Positions 37,101-50,586 of a stretch of DNA of 64,000 nucleotides are shown here, piece after piece. The DNA is taken from NCBI GenBank assembly GCA_022885665.1, contig JAGQDJ010000042.1:1-64000 (forward strand), written 5' to 3'. Position numbers and translations under genes: made by a program. The notes under the pieces were generated by a model. That model saw only the letters and a list, made by a program, of their open reading frames with translations. It was not told the origin of the DNA and did not search any database. The stretch comes from Triops longicaudatus. Lineage: Eukaryota; Arthropoda; Branchiopoda; Notostraca; Triopsidae. Every line of letters starts with the position of its first letter. Position 1 is the first letter of the stretch.

Positions 37101-39867
37101 TCTTTGTGAAACGAGAAGTTCAGTCGGAAAAAGAGTCCAAAAGGTGTTTGGAGACTGTCTACAAATATAAACGGCATGCAAATATAAACGGTACGAAATC
37201 CTCTTCGTTTCTATATACTTGTTGTAACAAGGGAAATGCAGCACTTCTTTGGCTGCCAAGAAAAACACAGATGCATAAAGCAACTATTACTTTTCCCTTC
37301 GGCTACAAGGAGATAAAGGGAAAAAAATAAGAAGCAATATTCCATCGCTCCACAACATAGTCCCTTGCTCCTTGGTCGCTCCCTGATCCCTAAACCCTTC
37401 CACCCACGAAGAAAAAGCATAAGGGGCTTTCGCGGAATCCTCATGCTTCTCCTTCTGGGAGATTGAAGTACCGGCCGGCATTCGTTCTGGAGTTAGTTCA
37501 GCTTGGGAAACAAACCCCGCTGGAGAAAAAGTTTGCCTCGTTGTTGTTCCTTAAACACATAGTTTTTTTGTGTACTCCGGCAGGACGAGCCCGAGAATTG
37601 TCAAAACCCGTTTTCTGCATGTGCCTTTAAAAAACGGCGTGTGCCACCAAGAAAGACGGCTTTATTCCTTTTTTACTGTCAAACGTATCTATACCGTTAT
37701 CTTTATCTTCCTCTTTCTGACCGCCTGTCCGTTTTTTTTATTTCCAGCCCGCTGCCAGTAACACCTCTTTAAAACTGTTGAAGTCCAGTCATTCGTTTCT
37801 AAATGAGGTTGACATCCCTAGGATGTTACATTTGAGAGTTCTGCCGGAGGAAAGGGAAAATAAAAAAAAGCCATGTTATTAGACTTGGACATTGTCAGGG
37901 ATAGTGGTCGCGCATTCTTGCCTTCATCCATCAAAGGGCTTGACCCACTAAAAAGTCCAGAGTACCGACTAGTGGTCCAGTTCTGAACGGAATGCATCAA
38001 CTAGTATTTCTAGTGACCAATCGGACGAGACAAGGTTACCATTTTTCCGCTTCGTGTTTCAATTTGACGCTTCAGTAGCCTCATCGGAACAGAAATTCTT
38101 GACCCACCACGGTATCCCTAATTTGAACAAATATCTTACCAGTACAGGCATAATACCATACAGGGTACCTAAAGTTCTTTCCATTATATTCTGAATAAAT
38201 TTTGGGTTCCGTATCATTTTAATAGGGAAAACGTGTCATACGTCTAATTAGACCTATAGTTTAATGAATTAACTTATCATCACTTAGCACAATCTAACGC
38301 AACAAATTAATTAAACTCTAGACCTTTCCATTATCTATTGTTGGACACTACACCTTGGTGTATTTATTTCTTCGCCCATATCAGTGGCCGAAAACTACCT
38401 AGACGTGATCAAACTTAACTATCAATACATGCATTTCATAGTTAAGCCCAAAACAACAAAGAAGAATAAAATTGTTGCTTTTAGAAACAGTACGATTTCT
38501 TACGGAAATTTGATCCACATTTTGTCTCTTGTATCGACATGCAGGTACAATTGTTCGACACCTCTCCAGAATTTTGACTCCTCAATCCAGCTGACGCAAA
38601 TTTCATCCAAAATTAATACGCATTTTCCATAATTCAGTTGCCAGGTGCTAGAATGTCCTTAATTAAAACCTGAGTCTGCATATATTAAATAAAATTAATT
38701 TTAGTAATCTATTTTTTTTAAATAAATGGTGACATAGTTCCCAGATCTCTGTTCAGTAAATCCCCTAAAACCCTCGACGCAAAATGTCTGTCATGTATAT
38801 TAACAATGGAGTCAAGCTTTACGCATGTGGAGGCGTAGCTTAGTATAATCAAAAACGAAAGCAAATGGAATAAAATGCCGTTCGAGAATATTAATAACAA
38901 TGATTGCAACGAACAAAGAACTGAACCGTATGCATTCCTTCTTATCACGTGAAAAGCAAAAGCTACTCAATCAAATTATAAAAGGCTAGCCACATTCCAG
39001 AAAAGTGCTTTCAGCAGCTTTCCTTTCTTTTGAGGCTCAACACAAACCAGCCAGACCAGATGCCCCTCTAATAAACCTCCCGTCCAATTATTGAGTACCA
39101 GTTCGCCCAGTACACGAACCAGACACACATGCATTACTATTATGTGTACCGTAGCCAACAGACTGTGGGCCCAAGCTCCGGCACGCGTGCCATAGTAACA
39201 AGTATACGAGCTGGTACTCCCGAGAGGCGGACTAGGAAACACGAATTTCTTGAATGCAGTACGCGTATTAAACTCCCCAATACCCATGTTAAAAGGAGTG
39301 CGAATGGCTGGGGAGAAAGATTCCCCCCTTTCCTTCTCATCATTTCTCTGTCACGAGCTATTGAGTCTAAAGTGTGGTAAGTTGGGTGCTGTGATGTTAT
39401 ATTGTCAAGTGAAGAGTGTCAGGTGGTAAGGAAGCTTAGCAAACGCTTAATGTCCCTGCGGCGCCCGTGTGACAGACGACGCTCGTCTCTTGATTGCCGA
39501 CACTAATTAAACGGCCGTCAAAAGGGCTTCTCCATTTTAGCTTTTCAATATCTTCTTCACCCCATCTCTTCGTCTTCGCTCCTTTTTCACAAAAACACAC
39601 AACTCATGGAGGAATTCGCCGAGAACCCACCCTCAAATGGGATCACAAAAAGGGACTCGACTTGATCTATTCTTTAATGACTTCCTCTTCAATCTAGGAG
39701 AAAAAAACTCCAGTAAGCTCATAAAACTCTTCATCTCTTACTAGTCTGTCCCCTCATCTCCCCAGAAAACCATTTTTGTACTCTCGTCTTCCAAAACTTT
39801 CCTTCGCATATTTTGTCCCAACTAAAAAAGGAGAGAAGTAAGAATAATATTAGCACTGTCTTTTTTT

Positions 39868-39883
39868 CTGTGTGTGTGTGTGT
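39868..39883. repeat. Short (TG)n run
   Basis: About eight TG units after a T-run. Confidence 0.9.
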
Positions 39884-42800
39884 TGGAAGAATATACGTCA
39901 TCTGCTGTCAGTTTGGGGAGCAAAAGCAGCATAACTGACTAGGGTGCTCATCTTTCCTGTGCACTGAACTCCATTTCCGCTACCCTTTGCCTAAGATCGG
40001 TTCCTTTTTCGCGGTAGGAGAAAAGAATCCCCAAGATTGGCATCGATGGGAGGAAAAACGACCTTAAAAGGTACCCGTGGCCATAGTACGGAATAGAGGT
40101 ACTGGCAGGTCTGGGGTACTAGGCAGAAACGACAGCGAAAAGAGCCCAGAGAAAGTAAGGAGAGGGACACAGATTGGGATGCTGAGTCCTGGGTTGACAC
40201 CCTAGCATGCTTACAGAAAGGAGTGTTTGGGTTGCAAAATCCTAAATCCCCATCCCCACCCCATTGATCGGAGCTTGATTGCCTGACGTCAGTCTCCCAC
40301 AATACAATGGAGAATGGAACAGACTCAAAAGGGAAAAACAGGTTGAGTTGCTGGTAGCTGACGGGCCGACACATGCAAAACGAGCAATTAGCTAACAGAG
40401 GGGAATAGGAAAAGGAATGAGGAGAGGAACAGCTTGGGTAGTCAGTAACTTTAAGTCAAGAAGACGGGAGGTAATTTTCGAATTGTTTAAAACGTTTAAT
40501 GGCATGACTGTTATAGAAAAATGCTCCTCATTGTTATTGCGTTTTCCAGAATTTCGGTGAGGAAAGTCATCGACAGAGCAAATTTCTGCTATAAGACTGT
40601 AAAGTCCAATGGGATGGGTAGCAACAACGAAATGCACTGAAGAGCAGAATCCTAAACAGCACAGTCAAGAAATGCGAAGGAAACTTTTGCAAGCCGTATT
40701 ATCATACGCTACCTAACGTTAGCTCTTGTCACCTTCGAAATATATCCACCATGTCGCTTCAGAATGTGGGAATGTCTAATTTGTGCAAGCCTTAAACATT
40801 AAAATCAATAAATAAATAAATGTGAAAAATAAGTCCATGAATTGAAAACATAAAAAATTAACAATGAACGTATCGAATGCCTTAACTTTTTCAAATTACG
40901 TGAGTAAGTTTGTGAGTCTAGGGAATGTTGGTAGAGGAAGATGTATAAGTTTCGACTAATTTTTTTTTATTTTTCTAAAAAAAAAAACAGCCTTACAAGC
41001 GAGATAAAGAAAAAAATCATCCGCAATGGATACCCAAGTGTGTCTCCTACATTACCTACATAAAAATAACTTCGAAAGTTGTCGCAATCTTATGTATTGC
41101 AATTTTTTCAAATCTTTTCAAAATCGACATTTTTAAAATGTGGTCCAAACTCCGACTACTTGGGAAAGACGATATTAATGAATTCCTAAAACGCAATTAA
41201 AAAACCGGAAACATACAATTAAAAGTATTGACAACGAAACATAGATGTATAAAATGCTTTTCGCTAAAAAAAAGCGCAAATAAACACGCCAAACGCCAAC
41301 TGCAGACATTCTTCGTGGAGAGTTAAAAACCTTCGAAAGTGCCTGGCGTGTGACGCAGTGGTTCCACTGCAGTAACAAGTCGCACGGATTACTGTATCAA
41401 TTTCAAATGTTTTTTCTTCTTTTAATTGGCTAAGATGACCAGGACAAATCGTAGATAAATCATGGATAAATGGTTCAATAGATTCACAGTATTAAACTCC
41501 GTTTAAGCATCGCTCCAGTGTTTGGATCATATTGATTTTACCAGTTTTTAATAGACATGCAAAAGAAACGACAGCGGCAAAGAAAAAATACATGTTAAAA
41601 TTCCGTCGTTTGACTGTACACAATTGAATGCAAAAGTAAGGCCTTAAAATGAATTTTTTGATTATGTCTTTAGCTTCACAATATCCATTTCCATTGTCTT
41701 AATTTCTGGAATCTTTCAGTCTTCGAAAGAAAATTTAAAACCTTTTTACCTGACTTATGAGTTTTGTGTAGTTAACGGTTAACTTCTGACTCAATCACTT
41801 GAACTTTGACAAGCTCGAAACGAATTTAAACATAAAAAATCTAAACGGTGACGGTATGAAATGTAATGACGTAGCTGCCTTACATCTCCAACTGACCTGT
41901 AATTTGTTAAAAAAGTTTCTAGTTTTGACTTGAATTGGCGTGTTTTTTCTGAATCTAAAAGGTAAGCAAGATAGAAAGATTATATGCTGGGCATATCATT
42001 TTGCTGTCTCTGTATCTACCGTAGAGCGATACGTAAATCATAAAGTAGAAAGATGTAAGCTTTACGGAGACGTGCAAACGTTATTGCTTCCGAGGCAACA
42101 GTAAAAGTCGACGCGAAGCTTTAAAGCGAACTGCACGCTAAAATCGCACCCGAAAACAATGTGATAACAAAAATTTCAACGCGAGTATTCCAATTCATTT
42201 CGTTGGTGAAGTGCGAAGAGGGGAGTTTTATACCATATCTTTCATGTCATCGATAATTTAAACAAGTCCCCAGGTGCTTCTAACATTAAGCAGACTTATA
42301 ATCGAAATGGATTAATACATCATTGGTGTGGATATTCACCAGGGACATGTCAAACAGGAGAGAAACGATGGACTATGAACCTCTTTTTCCTCGTCGCTTT
42401 TGTGCAGGAATTGCTGAAGCCTTGCTGGCAATGACGTTTCTCAATGTCATCGATCCAACAATCCAGAGCATCAGCAGTAACGAGATACCCTTATATGCTT
42501 TCTTTAATGCCCCGGAGTTGAACAACGCCAATAATAATGTGATTGCTAACAGCTTCAGAAGCTTATAAAGATGAAAGGAGGGAGCGGTGAAAGGAACCAT
42601 CCCTTCCACCCCACGTACCCCTAACCCAGTCAAAGTCTTGAAAGGACCTGCGAACCAAAAACGAAGACTGTCATAGAAACCGCCTGTCCATTCGAAACAC
42701 TCTATTGAACTTTACTTACCACAATAAGACGTTTTGGTCAATACTCGTAACATAATATCTCGATGTCTCGACATAACCCTCACAAAGCGACTTGTCTTGA

Positions 42801-43411
42801 CGGCAAAAAGCTTTTTTTTAAAAAAAAGAAACACGTGCTTTTGTGCTATGTGATTAGCCGTACTCATGTTGCCTTCAATGTTCGCTGTACGGGGACGGTT
42901 TGGCGCCAAAAATACATCCAAAGGAGAACTAAATTTTGTTCTGTTCGACTTATGTTAGACGTCACCTAGTGAGAGCTCGAAAGAGCATTTGCAACAGTAG
43001 TTCGAAGGGAAATTGATATACGGTGGGAAAATTGAACTAGAACGACAATATAAGTTAAGAAACTGTCTAGTAGACTATATTAAAGATACTAAACTGATAG
43101 AAATGGTGTAAGTCTGTTTACTTCTTTTCACTACTAAGAATAAGAACACTAGAAAGTATATAGATTATAATATGTAGGATTATTTCTAATATTATATAAA
43201 GTAAAAGCAAATTACCTTTTTACCAATCATCAGAATATTAAACGGTCAGAAAAAGTCGATAATGTGCCCCTTAGATGGCACAGTTGCGACTTTAAATAGA
43301 TCAACAACAACAACAAATTGATATACGTAGAAAGATTCCCGCTTCGACTACAAAAGGCATTAATACACTAAACCAGCACATCTGGAGTCCTGATAACAAT
43401 TCAGCGCCTTC

Positions 43412-43488
43412 GCTGCCAATGTCTTTAATAGAATTAGTATATCTAGTAGTAGAATTAGTATATTGCTGCCAATGTCTTTAATAGAATT
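43412..43488. repeat. 24-bp direct repeat, 53-bp period
   Basis: The block beginning gctgccaatgtctttaatag occurs at 43412 and again at 43465, with agaattagtata repeats between them. It looks like a local duplication. Confidence 0.85.
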
Positions 43489-43836
43489 GCCGTTATACAG
43501 GCATGTCTCGGTAAAATAGATGTTAAAGGAAGTCCCTAAAGCCAGAACCCGTGGCTGATTGGATCTTGTAAGTAGAACCTACACTGTAAGATAACCATGG
43601 ATGGATACGAGTGACCATACAGATAGTATATACTCTGTACCAGTTCTCGAAGTTCCCCCTTACAGGAAGGCGGGACATTCTTCTAAGAGGGACGATCCTG
43701 GATGTAAAAGATCCTGGGACACTTGTCCACAAGGAAAAGGACTTTTGTCCTTTCTGTATACTGATGATGTCTCTGTATATGTGATGTCTCTTCACCATTT
43801 ATCCGTTCATTCATGAGTTGTTTTGGAATATAATTC

Positions 43837-43906
43837 GTGGTAGGAAATCTCTCGTATGGTAGCGCCATGTAGTGGTGGGAAATCTCTCGTACGGTGGCGC
43901 CGTGTA
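43837..43906. repeat. 35-bp tandem duplication
   Basis: Two adjacent 35-bp units share gg-aaatctctcgta-ggt-gcgcc. The few differences are transitions. No longer array is present. Confidence 0.85.
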
Positions 43907-46643
43907 GAGTCATATTCATATTAAACTCCCTGCTACCAAAGAAGTGTTGCTTGGTCTACACGATTTCAGAAGCAAGAAGGACTGTTGTCTAAGAAATCTC
44001 TCCTAAATCGTGACAGTAAAATATATGGGGTTTGGCTAAAATTTACCAAAGTATCTACCTGCAGGTAATCCATCAATATGTGTAAGAATACGGTATCTTT
44101 ACCACACTAGACGGTTGTTTTCTTTGTAATTATTGAGCTAGTAAGTTTAGAGTCGCACAGAAAAAACTCCGAGAATTATTTGTTCCAGAAAAGAACAGGA
44201 AAGAATCCATGCGCATACGATAACATTGTCTCTTCACATACAGATTCTCATTTTATAATTACAAAGAAAACTTCGCAAAAATATTAAATCTGTGGTACAG
44301 AATAATAAGCATGTGAAATGTTCTGTGTCTGAGGTGCGACGAAAGAGAAAAACGCGGAAGATTTATCCGTATATTGAAGGGAAGCCAGAGTTCGACGACG
44401 AAAGAGAAGTTATGCTAGATGTTGTTAATGAAAGTTGCACTGTCGGCTAATAGATGGCAGAACGAACGAGTGAGAGGTGTTTACTCCGAGCTAATGAGCA
44501 GAAGTGAAAATCAGCAAAGTGCGTGAGTGACAGCGCGCTCGAAAAAAAAAGCGAGTTACATCTCTGCGTCTCCTAAACCCGAAGATAGTAATCATACAAG
44601 TGACATAATCCGTCCTGGACGAAGTTCGCTGTAAGAAGCGTTCTTTGCAAAGAAGCACTACTTCCATAAGACTGTAGGACTTTAATCACAGACTTTAATC
44701 CGTTCCCGGCTCAGAACACCAGGAGTTCGTGTAAGTAAAAAGTCTGAATATTTATTTTCTACAAAATATAGGGGTGATAAAATGACGTAGTTCATCGCGC
44801 ATTCACGTTATTTTAATTTATCGCATTTTAAATTTTTGTCTCACTGGAACATGGTAAAAAAAAGCTTATTTACAGAGACTTCACAAACGTCGGGCCTCCA
44901 TATCTTCCTTAGTAGATCAATTCTGCTTTCGTGTTGTCTGATCCAAAGTTTCCACTTCCATTAGGTCTAACCGATTCTAGCTAAAACAATTTATCTGTTT
45001 AATTTCTAGTCGACGTTCTCTTCCAATTCCTAGTAACAGTGAATGCTGAAGAAACTCTTGATATTCTTTTCACTGCGCAAGCTTTTATGATAACTCCTTT
45101 GCTCGCCATTTTTTTTTTAAATATTGACTTTCTCGGTGTTTAGTGAATCGAACATCAACTATTTCAGTTCAACCCTTCAAGCAGAGTCGAGCTGAGGCGA
45201 AGCCGATACTAAAATTAAAATGTGAAATAAATATCATGTAAATTGAAATAAAATATAATATAAGTTGAAATTAATTAAAAGACAAATCATAACTAAATAG
45301 AAAATAAATAATGCATATAGAAATAAATGGTAAAAGTAAAGGCTAGTATGGCAAATTTAAACATAAAAACGAAGAACGCGATTCTGAATCGCTAACAAGA
45401 ATTAAGTAAGGTAATATGTATGCTAATAAGCAAGTGTCAACTGGGCAAATTTTAAAAATTGACAATACAGCATAGAACAACAAAGTAATGCTTATGCAAG
45501 AAATTAAGTAATTTTAAGAGGTTGAATACGATGAAAGTTGGCTTTCAAGCCGAGCCAAAGCGGTTCTCGTCAAGCCGAGGTGGTTATCAGCCCTAGTGTA
45601 GTGAACAAACCAGGTTTTTCTAAGCTGTGTTCGCCTGGGTCACTAGATTGCACTCCTGACAGAACACGTAAGGTCAATTCTTGGGATTATGCTTTTGACT
45701 ATCTTGCAGAGGTGTCGGAATTCCAAGAAAAAAGGGTGAATTTCAAGAATAATTACATCTTGCAACCTGTGTGAACATAATATAAGGGACATTTAGCAGT
45801 TCCCTTGTCGTTTAAGAATAAATATTAAGTCCATGAATGAATATGGTCGAGGAAAGTAAAAAGTGCTTCGTATGTTTCATGAAGCTTTTGCATAAGTAAT
45901 ACAACTACTGGTTGGTTTTGGTCTTAAAGTAATTATTATTGGTTTTGGTCTTAATGTAAGTGTGATTTAAAAATTTAGGTTTAAAAAGGTACACTAAGCA
46001 CTTTTCTTCAGTGAACGGACATTTGCATGTTAAGCAGTCCTTTTCCACATAGTATAATATCTTCCCTTTCTACCCACTCTTTCCCAATTACAATCATACT
46101 CATGCTTGATTGTAAACATCAAAGTTTATAGTTATTTTTTAGTCTTACAAAATGAACGCAATGTGTCGAGTAACTAAGCGTTTCAAGTATTCAGTTAACA
46201 TCCAGAATACAGATTTCATAGTTCTTAATTTTTGTCTTTCACCGAGAAGATATGTATGAATTGCTCAAATACGTTATATCCGAAGTATCGCATGGAAGTA
46301 CTGAAACTGTCCTGCCATATAATGAGTTTTCCCAAGGGGGTAAACATCGACGCTATTATAGCATTTTGTATATTCGCTTGGAATCGAAAGGTTGCTTGTT
46401 GCATGGAAGAAGCAGATAAAGCGAGAGAATATCACGCAATATGGAAAATGCATAGAGCACTTACGTGTTATTCCTCGCACAATCTGCCTACCTTTTAAGC
46501 TTTACATTAACAGGCTGCAACTACTTTTTAATATAGTAATATTAACATGTTATGCTAGTTACTAAAAGATTACAGGAAAAATATAAAGCAGTATTAATTT
46601 TTTTCCAGCATCATACATAACAGGCTCCATTTGCAGTATGCAC

Positions 46644-46762
46644 TAAGGCTGGCAAAAACTCGAGTCGAGTCTCGAGTCCTATCCCTTGAGTCGAGTCTGT
46701 TTCTCTTGAGCGCAGACTCGAGTAGACTTCACTCCACTCGAGCATGGTGTTTTGCCAGCTCT
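46644..46762. mobile_element. Possible small hAT-type element rich in CTCGAG
   Basis: The ends GCTGGCAAAA and TTTTGCCAGC are inverted repeats, and the interior is made of degenerate CTCGAGTC words. Flanks gtatgcac and acatgtac match at five of eight positions, which would be a decayed target duplication. No coding capacity. Confidence 0.5.
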
Positions 46763-48889
46763 AACATGTACACATAAAAAACATGGATATTGCACTGTCT
46801 TGAAGGTTAGACCTACACCGAATGTAAGATTGTCTTACTCAATAAATCAAAATCGTATTACCTGAAATTCAGACACTTGTGACAGGTAGACAAACAGGAA
46901 GATTACAAAAATTGACCTTATATGCTACGACAGTAGACAATCCTGTGACCTGTGTGGACGCAGCATTAGACGTACGTAGACTTGCTTGCTGCACGGAAAA
47001 ATATTACAGGGAAATATTGTTCGCAAGAGCTGCAGGCTAGTCGTGGGCAATGTAACGGTAATCCTGTTGAAGGTAAACCTTTCTATCCTCTCTCTTATAT
47101 TTGCTTTGATTTTCCAAAGTTACACCGCACCGAATAAAGGACAGCACAACTCGAGAGCTAAAATGTTTCAATTTGCGTTGACGATTCTGCAAGAACTGTT
47201 GCACATCTTCAATTTGTTTTTCACAGAATTTTTCGGTCAATAAAGTGCACAGGACAAATTCGTGAACTTCGAATTTAATGAGTCGAAAATTCCCTCGAGT
47301 CATTAAAAATTAACAATTAAAAAAAATTTCGTCGTTGTCGGATAGGTATTGTGATGCAAAATTTTACCCCCCCCCCCAATAAAAAAAAAGAAAACTTTTT
47401 GAAAAATGTTTGATAGTATAAGCGTTATCCTCAACGCAAATTCCCCTGTTATTTGGCCATAAGAGAAGGCGACATACAGAGGCCTTAAGCCTTTGACCAC
47501 AGATATAAAACAATCTTAAACGTATCGTAACGAAAGTTTGCAGTTACAGTCCCACGCAATATTGGAACATTCTAGCCTCATTTTTGTCAATAAATAGCAT
47601 ACAGTACTTTAAAAAAGTTGTATAAACAAACAGACGTAAATAATAAAAAGACAATAATAAACATGTTGTGGAGGCGCTATTTTCAATCACCACCTAGCTA
47701 CTATGATAACGCTCTATAGATTTAGGCTACAGTGTGTGTTGCATTTTCACAGTAGCCTATAGTTGTTTTCTTTGTAATCATCTTGAGCTGCTTAATGTAG
47801 CTACGTTAATACAACAGTTTTCCTGCTGTCTGTAAGAAAGTTCCTCACAGTTGACGGTTTGGAACTCCAAAGCAAGCTACGTAATACAGCGTTGCCGTTT
47901 TTCACAACTCGTTTCGCATGGTCAAGAAATCGTCTGTCACAACCGTTTCCACGTGTGTCCTGAGATTTCTAGGTCTCATGTACAATAACTAAGGGGCTGT
48001 GGTCTTTGGAGCCCGAACACCACAGTCCACTTCCAGCCCAAGACTTGGGCTTTTAATGTTTTGCTCAGTAGCATTCGATGAGCTCAAAAATATGTGTGAA
48101 ATTTTTGGTCATCAATAGTGAACGCATCAGGTGAAGAAGCACCACCCCGTTTGTTACAAGAATGGTGGCGAAATCAGACATTATTAATTACCGCAATTCT
48201 CAACGATTCCTCATGCATTTTTAATGCTACTTAACGGTGTGTGACACGAGTGTGATTCTTTATAGCCACAAGAAACCTTTCGTTCAAAAGTTACGATTTT
48301 TGCTACTTTCACGTAACTTTTGTCCCAGCTCTCCTCTACTTTGCACAGAATCTAGTAGCAAATAACATTATTAATGCATGTAGTCGTTATTTAAAATTTC
48401 GAATGACTGGGTGGGGGAATTTGGAAATATTCACTCGACTTCGTCATTTCATGGCGTGCCTCACAAAGAGCTGGCAAACGAAAATTCGGACGGAGAGACC
48501 GAAGATAATAATACTGTAATGAGAGAATAGTTTATTCGGAAACGACGAAACTAAAACTAACAACAACCTAACCAAATGGCAAAAGAAACAATTGCACTTG
48601 GATTTAACTGTGAATAAGTGGCTTATTGCCCTTAAAAATAAATAGAAAGTACAGGTTGGGGTTTTATTGATGGACTACAATTGCCGTGCTTTGCAACATA
48701 TGAGTTTAGGTGGTTCATTGATTATCCAACATTGTGACCAATCTTTTACCTGATAGGTCTATTTTGAGAGATGAGCTTCCACAGTTAGGTTATAAGCTTC
48801 TAGCCACTGCCATTTCAGGTTATTTTTACAAATCGAACATCCGCATCGTGCGCTTCAGGAACCTCACTAGTGTCGGGAGTAATATTCTA

Positions 48890-49520
48890 TAGGGAGCCCG
48901 GCTTTAAAGCCAAAAGGCGAAAAAATCTGGCCTCGGCTCGGCTTTGGTTTACTTGACTTTCGAAGCCAGACTTTCGAGCTTTGGCTTCGATTAGGAAATC
49001 AACAGCCATTCCGTGATTGGGGGGTGCGCGCATAGAAGGTGTTTCTACCGATTTGTTTACAAAGGCAGTAAAGCGTTATAGAGCGGAAAGCTTAACAAGT
49101 GATAGAACTGTTTCCAATTTTTAACAGTTACGCAGTACCAGAATAGTTTGGTCAACAACAGTCAATGCCAACTATTTTGTGTTTATTATTTTAACTAAGC
49201 TTTCGAGTGCTACTTGGTGCAAAGACAGGATTACATGCCTCAGTGTGAATTCTCTCTGCAATACAACTGTCTTTACATTTACAAGTTTTCAAAGTTTTCA
49301 TGAATTCCCAGAACCAAAAATTTTTATATTGCCTGGTCGTGGTTTGCTTTACCTGTAAACGCGCATGTTTGTTAATAAGGGTAGAGAAGAGGAGGGTGTG
49401 GCGTCCTTAGCCGAACGCCATGAAGCCGGATTTGAAGCCAGCTTCGGCTTGCAGGCTTTTGGCTTTGTGGCTTTTCATCTCCTCAGGGCCGGCTTCGTGA
49501 AAACCGGCATACGGGATCAC
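48890..49520. repeat. Two segments of degenerate GGCTTC/GAAGCC repeats
   Basis: At 48890..49000 and 49405..49520 the sequence is dominated by imperfect GGCTTT/GGCTTC words and their complements. They may be the ends of one decayed element or two separate ones; no clear terminal repeats were found. Confidence 0.45.
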
Positions 49521-49802
49521 TTATATTTTACCTTTCAGTGTTATAGGCCGAAGCAGGTTTGGACAATCATTATTCACAATTCACCCTCTATTAAACAAGC
49601 CCAGTCCGCGAAACAAAAAAAAATCCTGGACTTACCTAACAAAATGTTTCGAATAATCAGAATAACAAGTACAATCGAATAATCCTTCTGTGACAGACAC
49701 AAATTAAATCAATTAGAAAAGCGTATGTAATCAATCAGATTTGCTACCAATCCATAACAATTGAAAAATAGCGTAACGGAGAAGAAATTGAAATGGTGTC
49801 AC

Positions 49803-49990
49803 CAAGGCCGTAATCAGGGGGGTAAAGGGTTGACCCCCCACCCGCCGAAGTTTTTGTTTTATAATGAAGAAAATAGGAAGAACCTCAAATGTCAAACGGC
49901 GCTCGCTATGAGAACCTTTTTTTTTTGCGAAAGGCGCTATTTCCTAAAAGTTTGTGTTGAAATCGCTTTAATAAATTCCCTAACCCTATT
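49803..49990 (+). repeat. Possible G-rich dispersed repeat family 2, copy 5
   Basis: It begins aaggccgtaatcagggggg and contains ggttgaccccccaccc, similar to the start of copy 4 on its minus strand. The rest is diverged. Confidence 0.4.
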
Positions 49991-50489
49991 CGGACTCGTA
50001 TAATAATACAAGAAATGGAGGAAATGGATAATAATCTCTTTAAAAAATGGATAACTCGTTTAAATTGAATTTATTTCACGATGCATTTGTGTAACTTTTA
50101 GTTTTGTCGGGTCACCACATCCACTTTCCTAAATGTCAAGAGGTTTCTTATTACGTGTACCCTAATCTGACGGCTCACCTTTGATATTAACTTAGATCGG
50201 TTGATCTAAACTAAAACATCTTCTGAATTTCAGTGCTCGTCTATTTCCTGCACAACGAAGATACTCGTGACATTTCCTTCGCGGCCTAAACAAATAGGAT
50301 AAACTCTGTGCTTGTCTAAGCTTTTCATTTTTTAATTTAATTGAGTATGTACTGAATCGACACTCAACGATTTCAGTACGTGACTCTAGTCTGCTTTAGA
50401 CTTCTTGTGTAGCAGTAAAATTCCGGTTGAGGTTTTTCCCTTTGTCGAACTTTTTCGTGCCTTTCCGTGGTTCGTTGTAGGAGACGGCT

Positions 50490-50586
50490 TTCGTTGTGCG
50501 AGGCATTTTTTTTTTTTTTTACCGCAGCGGGTGTTCGCAATACGACTTTTTTTGTACGAAGCGTGCGCTGTACGAGGCACCATTGT
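50490..50586. mobile_element. Possible pogo/Tigger-like terminal fragment
   Basis: It ends with ctgtacgaggcaccattgta, whose complement resembles the CAGTGGTGCCTCG-type ends of pogo-like transposons inserted at TA. A second partial copy of the word (tcgttgtgcgaggca) lies near 50494. No transposase frame. Confidence 0.3.

Noticed and set aside
39991..40374. 127-codon minus-strand frame
   Set aside because: No recognised motif, compositionally unlike the confirmed exons, and no splice sites or promoter.
43837..43906. CRISPR-like direct repeats
   Set aside because: There are only two adjacent units without spacers, and the genome is eukaryotic.
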